Shown piece by piece: positions 24,869 through 32,195 of a DNA stretch of 64,000 nt (its first letter is position 1; each line of letters begins with the position of its first letter). The stretch is from positions 186,001 to 250,000 of the forward strand of contig JBNKDG010000001.1 of NCBI GenBank assembly GCA_050288165.1. The letters run 5' to 3'. The stretch comes from JAPHTQ01 sp050288165 (lineage in GTDB: Bacteria > Pseudomonadota > Gammaproteobacteria > Thiohalomonadales > Thiohalomonadaceae). Made by a program: the position numbers and the translations under genes. The notes under the pieces are model-generated. The model was not told the DNA's origin, made no database searches, and worked only from the letters and a program-made list of their open reading frames with translations.

Positions 24869-25870
24869 TTAATCCTTCAGAAGCCTGTTCGCGTAGATGG
24901 CGGCACCCCGCAGTCCGCTACGCTGATCGGTAATTACCTTGACCGGAAAGCTACGCACGAGTTCCCGCATTCGCCCCTTGTTCGAGTAACTCTCCATAAA
25001 GTTACCGTCCTGCAATTTCGGTAGAAGCTTTGGTGCGATGCCGCCTGCGATGTAGATCCCGCCACGGGGCAGGGTGGCCAGCGCCAGGTCGCCGCAGAAG
25101 GCGCCGAGTATGCGGCAGAACAGGTTGACCGCTTCACTGGCCAGTGGCTGTTCGTCATAGAGTCCTTCACGACCGATTGCCGCAGCGGGGTCACTCTCTT
25201 CCAGCAGCGAATCCCGGCGTATCTCATCGCGTTGCAACAGAAAGCGGTAGATATTGATCAGTCCCGGTCCTGAGAGCAGTCGCTCGTATGATACCCGTGG
25301 ATGCTCCTGCAACAGGAACTGCAATAGTGCCTGCTGCTGCTCATCGCAAGGCGCAAATGCCAGATGTCCACCTTCCGAAGGCATACTACGGTAGTCGTTA
25401 TCATGGGGGCAGAGCAGACAGACACCAAGTCCGGTTCCCGGTCCGAGCAGCAGGCGTATACCCATTGGTTCGGGGTTGGCCTGATGCAACGGTCTTAATT
25501 CATTGGCGGTGAGTTCGTTGAGGCTGTAACCGATGGCCTGAAAGTCGTTTAACAGAGAGACGCTGGGAATCGACAGGGATTCACTCAGGCGTGATGAGTC
25601 CAGTTGCCAGGGAAGGTTGGTCAGGCGCGATGTCTGTCGTCCGTCGTGTTGCTGCACCGGTCCGGCGACGGCAAAGCAGGCACTAGCGGGCGTACCCGCA
25701 CCACTACCCTGAATGAAATGCTGTGTAAGGGTTTCCAGTGAGCTGAAGTCGGTTGAACGGAGCTGTTGTTGCGCCAGTTCCTGTCGCTTGCCCCGGGCAT
25801 CGACACGGTAGAGTTGAAGCAGGGTTTTGGTGCCGCCGACATCGGCGGCCAGGATCACTTGCTCATCCAT
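24869..25870 (-). CDS. glk: Glucokinase (proteobacterial Glk family)
   Basis: The 333-residue enzyme phosphorylates glucose with ATP. It begins with the phosphate-1 loop ILAADVGGTKTLLQLY and has LLNDFQAIGYSL, LGPGTGLGVCLL and the late GGIYIAGGIAPK ATP-binding region, as in the non-ROK Glk family (PF02685). It overlaps the 3' end of pgl by eight bases and precedes apaG by three. With pgl it points to Entner-Doudoroff or pentose-phosphate glucose use. Confidence 0.93.
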   Translation of the reverse strand: MDEQVILAADVGGTKTLLQLYRVDARGKRQELAQQQLRSTDFSSLETLTQHFIQGSGAGTPASACFAVAGPVQQHDGRQTSRLTNLPWQLDSSRLSESLSIPSVSLLNDFQAIGYSLNELTANELRPLHQANPEPMGIRLLLGPGTGLGVCLLCPHDNDYRSMPSEGGHLAFAPCDEQQQALLQFLLQEHPRVSYERLLSGPGLINIYRFLLQRDEIRRDSLLEESDPAAAIGREGLYDEQPLASEAVNLFCRILGAFCGDLALATLPRGGIYIAGGIAPKLLPKLQDGNFMESYSNKGRMRELVRSFPVKVITDQRSGLRGAAIYANRLLKD

Positions 25871-26618
25871 TTACCGCCTCATCCTCATACTGTGCGTGGA
25901 TGAAACTGGCGGCATCGGCATCCATGTACCACTCCAGCCTGTCGTGAGTAAGCATCTCTACAGGTAGCGGCTGGGCATCGGCACAACCGTGTATTACATG
26001 ACGTACCACATCGGCTTTTTTGATCCCGCTGACCAGCAGCAGGATATGCCGGGCGTTGTTCAGTACCGGCAGGGTAAGACTGTAGCGCCAGCAGTCTAGT
26101 CGCTGCACATAACTGGCACCGACAAACTCGTTTTTCTCAGCGAGTAATTCACTATCGGGAAATAGTGAGGCGACATGGCCGTCGGCGCCGATACCGAGCA
26201 GTGCCAGATCGAAGCGCGGGAATCCATTTTCCTGCGGCACGTTAGCCAGTATGTCGCGATAGTGTTCAGTGGCCTTGTCGGGTTTCAGTTCGCCGCGAAT
26301 GCGGTGAATCGCACTATTGCTGATACCGAGTGGCTGAAACAGGTTTTCATCGACCATGCGGAAGTTGCTCTGTTCATGATCGCGGGGCACATTGCGCTCG
26401 TCACCGAAATAGAACCGCACACGCTTCCAGTGGGGGAAACGGTCATGATTGTAATGGCTCAATTCACGGTAAAGTGCTTTTGGGGTATCGCCGCCAGCCA
26501 GGGCAAAGTAGAAATACTTCTGTTCGCTCAGCACCTTCTCCATGAGTTGCAAAATATGCGCAGCGCAACGCTGGAAGAGCGTTTCAGTTTGCTTGAAAAC
26601 ATGAAGTTGCCCTGCCAT
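25863..26618 (-). CDS. pgl: 6-phosphogluconolactonase (DevB type)
   Basis: This enzyme hydrolyses 6-phosphogluconolactone in the oxidative pentose phosphate pathway. The 251 residues contain YFALAGGDTPKALYREL, RVRFYFGDERNVPRDHEQSN (motif YWGDER-like), and FDLALLGIGADGHVASLFP, the family's key catalytic stretch. It sits between comFB-like and glk, overlapping the latter by eight bases. Confidence 0.93.
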   Translation of the reverse strand: MAGQLHVFKQTETLFQRCAAHILQLMEKVLSEQKYFYFALAGGDTPKALYRELSHYNHDRFPHWKRVRFYFGDERNVPRDHEQSNFRMVDENLFQPLGISNSAIHRIRGELKPDKATEHYRDILANVPQENGFPRFDLALLGIGADGHVASLFPDSELLAEKNEFVGASYVQRLDCWRYSLTLPVLNNARHILLLVSGIKKADVVRHVIHGCADAQPLPVEMLTHDRLEWYMDADAASFIHAQYEDEAVNG

Positions 26619-26650
26619 GGCAGTGACTCCTTTGCACGGAATAGTGATGC

Positions 26651-26926
26651 TCAGGCTTCTTCCCGGTGACGGATCTGTCTCACCTGGCGGGTTGCGTCGA
26701 GAACTGCTTCGATGATGCTGCTTTGCATCCTCTCCCGCTCCCTGGTAGTGAGGAAGAAGGCCATGTCGACATCATGGCGCACATAACGGGCGGGTAACTG
26801 GTTGAGCGCCAGACAGGCGACATCCTCGAGGAAATCCTGATCGATATCCCCCTCTTTGGCGAGGGTGTTCATGATGTACTCCGTCACCAGGGTTTCGTAG
26901 TAGTTGTGTATCGACTCGAAATTCAT
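26651..26926 (-). CDS. ComFB-family protein (late competence development)
   Basis: The 91-residue product matches the ComFB domain (PF10719): NYYETLVTEYIMNTL, FLEDVACLALNQLPARYVRH, DVDMAFFLTTRERERM. ComFB-domain proteins in cyanobacteria have been reported as cyclic-di-GMP receptors, and in Bacillus the gene lies in the comF operon. Here it precedes pgl on the same strand and lies near two other possible signalling proteins, the CheW-LysM fusion and the GGDEF-EAL gene. The role in this organism is inferred only. Confidence 0.82.
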   Translation of the reverse strand: MNFESIHNYYETLVTEYIMNTLAKEGDIDQDFLEDVACLALNQLPARYVRHDVDMAFFLTTRERERMQSSIIEAVLDATRQVRQIRHREEA

Positions 26927-26998
26927 GGTTGCTCCGCGTGTGATGTACGTTTGAGCTTAGTACAGGGCGGGGCTTATTCAACCGTGCGGACAGTGGCC

Positions 26999-27490
26999 TT
27001 AAAGGCGTAATTGCCAGGTGGGTTCTTCGTTGGTGTTGAGCAGGCCGTGCTGCAACAGCCACTGGCGGGCATCCTCGGCATCTTGCTCAAACCAGGCGCG
27101 TGCGGAGCCGAGACGGAAGGTGTAACCCCAGCTATCCATGTCCTGGAATAGACGGTCACGGCCGAACTCCGGCAGGTAGTCGGCGAGGGTGATTTCCATA
27201 TAGTTGACGGCGTTTTCTTCGTCATAGTCGCCACCGGCATCGGTATGCAGGGTCGCACGTCGCTGCTGATCCATGCAGATCAGATGACAGCTTTCGTGCA
27301 GCGCCGAGTGGACCGGGGTGTCGCCGCGCACCAGCACTCGCCGGGCGATAATCCCCGCTTCTGGATCACCAAACCAGCTACCGGGGATCGGTTCACCATC
27401 GGCAACCCATTCCAGGGTCAGGCCGAAACGAGCCAGTAGCGCGGCCAGTGCCTCGCCATCGATTTCGTTGCAGAGAAGTACGCTGTTCAT
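26999..27490 (-). CDS. Hypothetical protein with HExxH-like motif
   Basis: The 163-residue product (ATG 27490; a TTG nine bases upstream is possible) contains HSALHESCHLICMDQQ, an HExxH motif typical of zinc metallopeptidases. The later acidic stretch YDEENAVNYMEITLADYLPEFG could supply a third ligand (Glu). The rest is not recognisable to me. It lies just after the CheW-LysM gene on the same strand, with 33 bases between. I can say only that the fold is possibly zincin-like. Confidence 0.6.
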   Translation of the reverse strand: MNSVLLCNEIDGEALAALLARFGLTLEWVADGEPIPGSWFGDPEAGIIARRVLVRGDTPVHSALHESCHLICMDQQRRATLHTDAGGDYDEENAVNYMEITLADYLPEFGRDRLFQDMDSWGYTFRLGSARAWFEQDAEDARQWLLQHGLLNTNEEPTWQLRL

Positions 27491-27523
27491 GGTGGGCAAT
27501 GATAACCGCAGACGCGGAGAAGA

Positions 27524-29080
27524 TCAGCGGATAATGATCCGTACCTTGTTGCCGGGATAGATCCGATCCGGGTTTTTGATCCCGCTGCGCTTTGCCAGGT
27601 CCGGATAGTTGAAAGCGTTGCCAGTGTAGAGCTCGGCGATGTCCCATAGTGTGTCACCCTTGACCACGATGTGAGTGCAGTCGCAGGGTTCCGGTTCGTT
27701 GGTCGTAGCTGATACTTCAACTGCCGCCGTTATCTCTTCGGTTGATGGTGTAGCCTCTTCTGCAACAGTTCTTTCCTCCGATGGGGGCGGAGTCTCTGTG
27801 GTGCCACTCTCACTTGTTTCCGCTACGGCTGCTGTTTCAGTTTGCACCGATGCAGGGGGCGGGCTTTGTGCTGCCGCCTGCCGATCGATGATCAGATTGA
27901 TGGTGCCATCATCATCGCGTTCGATACGAAGCGGCGGTTCCGAGACAGTCTCTGATTTTGCCGTGGGTGATTCGATCGATTGTGGGACGATCGTTTTATC
28001 GATACTGGCGTTCGGTGTCATGACCCGAGGTGATGAGATTGGACGGGGCTGTGCCGATGGCCAGAGCCAGTAACCAAGTGGCACTACGAGCAACAGCAAT
28101 ATGAACAAAAACCATAGCCATGAGTTGTCGCTTTCGGTTTGAGTGATGGCGTGTGCAGCGGGTTGGGTCGGTTTGGCGATGGCTCGCTCTGCTCCCGCAG
28201 TTGCTGACTGCACACCGGATGTCAGGCTGCGGGATGTTGTCGTCGCTACTGGCTGTCTCTGCGGCGAAGTTGTCTCGTAGCGCGCAGGTTGTCTGACCTC
28301 CGCCGTTCTTTTCGCTACTGGTGGTTTAGTGCTGTGTGTTGTTAGCGATGGTCTTTCTTCATTGCTTGTGCCAAATACACTGTCCCGTTTTATCTGGGAA
28401 GCTGTGGTGGTCGTCGGTTTTGGCGCTTCCATGCGAGTGGTCGGTGTGGTTTGTGGTGTTGGCGCAGAAGGTTCTTTCTGTTCCGTCTCTGTCACGATCT
28501 TCTCCACAGTTTTCTCTGTGGGTTGACTCTCCTGGACGGGTGCCGTTGTGGGCGTATTGGCGGGTTCTTCCAGGCGTTTCTCTGTGTGGATATTTTCCGT
28601 AGTTCTGGCTGCCTGTTGTTTCAGCTGCTCGGCATGACGGCGCAGCGGTTCAACGTCATGCATGTCACGCAGTAACGTCAACTCACTGCAGAGGATGATC
28701 TCTTCCTGAAGCAGAAAGCCGATGGGAAAAATATCCCGTGGCAGGTAGTGCGGTAGATTGGCCCACTTACCCTCTTCGCTGCGGGTCAGCCCAACCACCT
28801 CGTCCACCAGAAAGGCAAAGTGGCGAATCCCTTCTTCGTGTAGCAGCATGCGGCCGCCACCCTTCAGTGGCGTGTCACTGCCGAATCGCTCATGCAGATC
28901 GATCACCGCATAGGTGGCCTGGGCGTGATGGAAGATGCCCGGTGTGCTGCGGTGGCTACCCGGGGTATGGGTGACGTGATCTGGCGGCATGACAATGCTG
29001 CCCACGCTTTGCGCCGGGACGGCAAAGGGGATTCCGGCGATGCGGAACACCAGCAGGGTTTCGTTGGTTGAGAAGGGCAT
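27524..29080 (-). CDS. CheW domain - transmembrane - LysM domain fusion protein
   Basis: The 518-residue protein opens with a CheW-like domain (residues about 1-150: LLVFRIAGIPFAVPAQSVG, GHH-like centre, YAVIDLHERFG, HFAFLVDEVVGLTR). A long Pro/Thr/Ser/Glu-rich linker follows, then one transmembrane segment (about 320-341, WLWFLFILLLLVVPLGYWLW), a second Pro/Thr-rich linker, and a C-terminal LysM peptidoglycan-binding domain (about 465-518, HIVVKGDTLWDIAELY and YPGNKVRIII). The likely topology is CheW in the cytoplasm and LysM in the periplasm. CheW normally couples receptors to CheA; anchoring it to the wall suggests placing a chemosensory array or pilus-type system, or sensing the wall. I know of no named homologue. 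Confidence 0.8.
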   Translation of the reverse strand: MPFSTNETLLVFRIAGIPFAVPAQSVGSIVMPPDHVTHTPGSHRSTPGIFHHAQATYAVIDLHERFGSDTPLKGGGRMLLHEEGIRHFAFLVDEVVGLTRSEEGKWANLPHYLPRDIFPIGFLLQEEIILCSELTLLRDMHDVEPLRRHAEQLKQQAARTTENIHTEKRLEEPANTPTTAPVQESQPTEKTVEKIVTETEQKEPSAPTPQTTPTTRMEAPKPTTTTASQIKRDSVFGTSNEERPSLTTHSTKPPVAKRTAEVRQPARYETTSPQRQPVATTTSRSLTSGVQSATAGAERAIAKPTQPAAHAITQTESDNSWLWFLFILLLLVVPLGYWLWPSAQPRPISSPRVMTPNASIDKTIVPQSIESPTAKSETVSEPPLRIERDDDGTINLIIDRQAAAQSPPPASVQTETAAVAETSESGTTETPPPSEERTVAEEATPSTEEITAAVEVSATTNEPEPCDCTHIVVKGDTLWDIAELYTGNAFNYPDLAKRSGIKNPDRIYPGNKVRIIIR

Positions 29081-29137
29081 GGTAAGCAGTATAACGGCGA
29101 TGTTCGACTGCTGCTTGAGTTGGCGGGTTGCTCCGTC

Positions 29138-29917
29138 TTAGCTTGCTGCGTTGGCCAGGCTGACGAACTGTTGCAGAGAGAGAGTTTCCGGGCGGCAACC
29201 GGGATCGATATCCAGTGCCTCGATAGCAGCGGCGTCGAGCAAACCTTTCATGTTGTTGCGCAGGGTTTTACGTCGCTGGCTGAATGCCTGGTTGACCAGA
29301 CGGGCAAAGAGTTTTTCATCCCTGGCCGGGTGTGGCGGCTCGGCATAGGGGATGAGGCGGACGATGGCCGAGTCGACCTTGGGCGGCGGGTTGAAGGCGC
29401 CGGGTCCGACGGTGAAAAGTTTTTCCACCTGACAGCGATACTGCACCATCACACTGAGACGGCCGTAATCGCCACCACCCGGTCCGGCGGCGAGACGATT
29501 CACCACCTCTTTCTGCAACATAAAGTGCATGTCGCGAATGCAGCGGGATTGATCCAGCAGGTGAAAGATCAGCGGGGTGGATATGTTGTAGGGCAGGTTG
29601 CCCACCACCCGTAGTTTTTCGCTGTCACTGTTCGGTAGCGAGCAAAAATCAAATTTCAGCGCATCGGCGTTGTGGATGCGTAGTGTGCCGGTGGTGGCGA
29701 ATTGTTGTTGCAGTTTCGGGATCAGATCGCGATCCAGTTCCACCACGTCCATTTCACCCAATGCCAGCAACAACGGTTCGGTAAGGGCGCCGAGGCCGGG
29801 GCCGATCTCCACCAGTCGTTCGCCCGGCAGGGGATGGATTGCCGCGACGATACCGCGGATCACATTTTGATCGTGGAGGAAGTTCTGGCCGAAGCGTTTA
29901 CGTGGACGGTGGTTCAT
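29138..29917 (-). CDS. rsmA: 16S rRNA (adenine1518-N6/adenine1519-N6)-dimethyltransferase
   Basis: RsmA (KsgA) dimethylates two adjacent adenines in the 3' hairpin of 16S rRNA during late 30S assembly. The 259-residue enzyme starts NHRPRKRFGQNFLHD and shows EIGPGLGALTEPLL (SAM motif I), VELDRDL, and the catalytic NLPYNISTPLIFHLL. Its start overlaps the pdxA stop by four bases (ATGA), the normal pdxA-ksgA coupling. Confidence 0.97.
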   Translation of the reverse strand: MNHRPRKRFGQNFLHDQNVIRGIVAAIHPLPGERLVEIGPGLGALTEPLLLALGEMDVVELDRDLIPKLQQQFATTGTLRIHNADALKFDFCSLPNSDSEKLRVVGNLPYNISTPLIFHLLDQSRCIRDMHFMLQKEVVNRLAAGPGGGDYGRLSVMVQYRCQVEKLFTVGPGAFNPPPKVDSAIVRLIPYAEPPHPARDEKLFARLVNQAFSQRRKTLRNNMKGLLDAAAIEALDIDPGCRPETLSLQQFVSLANAAS

Positions 29918-30894
29918 CGCTGCACCATTTGTAGAGCTGTGTCGATGGCGTATTGCAGACTGCCGACATCGGCTTTGCCGCTGCCCGCCAGTTCCAGCGC
30001 GGTGCCGTGATCGACCGAGGTACGGACAAAGGGTAGGCCGAGGGTGATGTTGGCGGCGTGACCGAAGCCCCTGTATTTGAGCACCGGCAATCCCTGGTCG
30101 TGATACATCGCCAGCACCGCATCGGCCTGTTGCAGTTGTTTGGGGGTGAATGCGGTGTCGGCCGGTAATGGACCGATCAGTTGCATTCCTTCACCGCGCA
30201 GTTGTTGCAGCACCGGTTCGATGATCTCGATCTCTTCCCGCCCCAGATGTCCGCCTTCTCCCGCATGGGGGTTGAGGCCGCAGATCAGGATGCGCGGCGC
30301 GGCGATGGCAAATCGTCGTTGCAGATCATGGTGCAGGATACGGATCACCTCATCCAGCAGTGGACGGGTAATGGTGCGGCTAACATCCGCCAGCGGCAGG
30401 TGGGTGGTGGCGAGGGCGACGCGTAGTCCCTCGGTGGCGAGCATCATCACCACTCGCGATGTGCGACTCAACTCGGCGAGGAATTCGGTATGGCCGGTGA
30501 AGGGAATACCGGCATCGTTGATCACCCCTTTGTGTACCGGGCCGGTGACCAGTGCATCGAAGCTGCCGTCGAGGCAACCGCTTGCTGCACGGCGTAGGGT
30601 TTGCAAAACATATTCAGCATTGGCCGGGTCGAGCTGACCGGGTGTGACCGTGGCGGCCAGCTCCGTATCGAGTATGGTCAGTTCACCGGCGACCGCAGCC
30701 TGGGCCGGTTGTGTCGCGTCGTAGTGTTTCAGCTGTAGCGGCAGGCCCAGTTGTTCGGCGCGCTGCTGCAACAACTCTGCTGAGGCAATGGCGACCAGCT
30801 CACAGGACTGGGGCTGCTGCGTCAGTTGCAGGCAAAGGTCGGGACCGATACCTGCCGGTTCGCCGGGGGTGAGTGCGAGACGCGGGACGCTCAT
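29914..30894 (-). CDS. pdxA: 4-hydroxythreonine-4-phosphate dehydrogenase
   Basis: PdxA oxidises 4-hydroxythreonine 4-phosphate in pyridoxal phosphate synthesis. The 326-residue protein begins VPRLALTPGEPAGIGPDL and has TGPVHKGVINDAG, the FTGHTEFLA histidine motif, LNPHAGEGGHLG, and AMYHDQGLPVLKY with the metal histidine. The start at 30894 gives the family N terminus; a longer frame to 31017 overlaps surA. It lies one base after the surA stop. Confidence 0.97.
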   Translation of the reverse strand: MSVPRLALTPGEPAGIGPDLCLQLTQQPQSCELVAIASAELLQQRAEQLGLPLQLKHYDATQPAQAAVAGELTILDTELAATVTPGQLDPANAEYVLQTLRRAASGCLDGSFDALVTGPVHKGVINDAGIPFTGHTEFLAELSRTSRVVMMLATEGLRVALATTHLPLADVSRTITRPLLDEVIRILHHDLQRRFAIAAPRILICGLNPHAGEGGHLGREEIEIIEPVLQQLRGEGMQLIGPLPADTAFTPKQLQQADAVLAMYHDQGLPVLKYRGFGHAANITLGLPFVRTSVDHGTALELAGSGKADVGSLQYAIDTALQMVQR

Positions 30895-30895
30895 C

Positions 30896-32185
30896 TTATT
30901 GATCGAGGCGATACTCCACGTAGGCCTCGTCACGCAACTGTCGTATCCAGTTCTGGGTCTCTTCCTCAACCTTGCGCTGGCGCAGGGTGATAAATGCCTC
31001 GTTGCGTTTGGCCTCATCGGTGTTGTCGACGGTGCGCCAGCCGAGCGGCTCCAGGATGTGCCAGCCGAACTGGGTTTTGAACGGTTCGCTGATCGTCTTT
31101 ACCTTGGTCTCCTTAAGTGCTTTCTGGAACTCAGGCACGTAGATCGAGGGATCGGCCCAGCCGAGGTCGCCACCCTTAACCGCCGAGCCGCGGTCGTCGG
31201 AGTTGGTCTCCGCCAGTTTGGCGAAATCCTCGCCCTTGAGAATCCGCTCGCGCAGACGAGTGACGCGTTTTTTCGCGGCATCGCTGGAAACCAGTTTATT
31301 GGCGGCAATCAGGATGTGGCGGGCATGGGCCTGACGCAGCATCACCTTCTTTTCACCGCGTTCATCGGTGAGTTGCAGGATGTGGAAGCCACCGCTGCTG
31401 CGGATCAGTTTACTGACCTGTCCCTTCTTCATAGTGGTGATCACTTCGGCAAACAGGCTGGGAAGTTGCCCCAGTTTGCGCCAGCCGAGGTCGCCACCCT
31501 CCAGGGCCTGCGGCCCGTCGGAGAAGGAGATCGCGATTTGGCGGAAATCCTCGCCCTTGTTCAGGCGTGCCAGCAGATCTTCCGCCTTGCGCTTCTTCTC
31601 CTGAATCTGTTCCGGTGAGGCGTTGCCCGGCAGGGCGATCAGGATGTGGCGCAGGTGGTATTCGGTGTTATTCGTGCTCTGTTGCTTCTGTCCTTCGAGG
31701 AAGGCGTCGACCTCCTGGGGAGAGACGTTGACCCGGCTGTCGACCATGTTGTTTTTCAGCCGTGAGACGATCACCTCGTTGCGGATCTGCTCGCGGAAGC
31801 CGGCGAAGCCGATGCCGTCTTTTTTCAGCGCCGCGCGGAACTGGGTCATGTTCATCTTGTTGCGCTTGGCGATGTCTTCGATGATCTGGTTGAGCTGCTC
31901 ATCGGCGACCTGAATGCCGCGCTTTTGCGCCATGGTCAGCTGCAGTTTTTCCACGATCATCCGTTCCAGTACCTGGCGCTTGAGGATTTCACGCGGCGGC
32001 AGACGGGTGCCCTTGGCGGAGAGTTGTTTGCTGAGAGCGTCGACCTTGCTGTTGAGTTCGTTGAGGGTGATCACGTCGTCATCGACCACGGCGGCGATGC
32101 CATCGATCTCCCTGGTGGCGGCATGCAACGGCATCGACAACAGGGACAGCAGAATGAGAGAGACAAAAGTGCGCATAGTGTTCAT
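30896..32185 (-). CDS. surA: Periplasmic chaperone/peptidyl-prolyl isomerase SurA
   Basis: SurA escorts unfolded outer-membrane proteins to the BAM complex. The 429-residue precursor has a signal peptide (MRTFVSLILLSLLSMPLHAA), an N-terminal chaperone domain beginning REIDGIAAVVDDDVIT, and two parvulin domains, each with the LRHILIA / ARHILIA entry and GGDLGW(R/A) signature (EGGDLGWRKLG and KGGDLGWADPS). Start choice is ATG 32185; an upstream GTG would overlap lptD. It follows lptD on the same strand, as in Escherichia coli. Confidence 0.95.
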   Translation of the reverse strand: MNTMRTFVSLILLSLLSMPLHAATREIDGIAAVVDDDVITLNELNSKVDALSKQLSAKGTRLPPREILKRQVLERMIVEKLQLTMAQKRGIQVADEQLNQIIEDIAKRNKMNMTQFRAALKKDGIGFAGFREQIRNEVIVSRLKNNMVDSRVNVSPQEVDAFLEGQKQQSTNNTEYHLRHILIALPGNASPEQIQEKKRKAEDLLARLNKGEDFRQIAISFSDGPQALEGGDLGWRKLGQLPSLFAEVITTMKKGQVSKLIRSSGGFHILQLTDERGEKKVMLRQAHARHILIAANKLVSSDAAKKRVTRLRERILKGEDFAKLAETNSDDRGSAVKGGDLGWADPSIYVPEFQKALKETKVKTISEPFKTQFGWHILEPLGWRTVDNTDEAKRNEAFITLRQRKVEEETQNWIRQLRDEAYVEYRLDQ

Positions 32186-32195
32186 CGGTTTAGAT

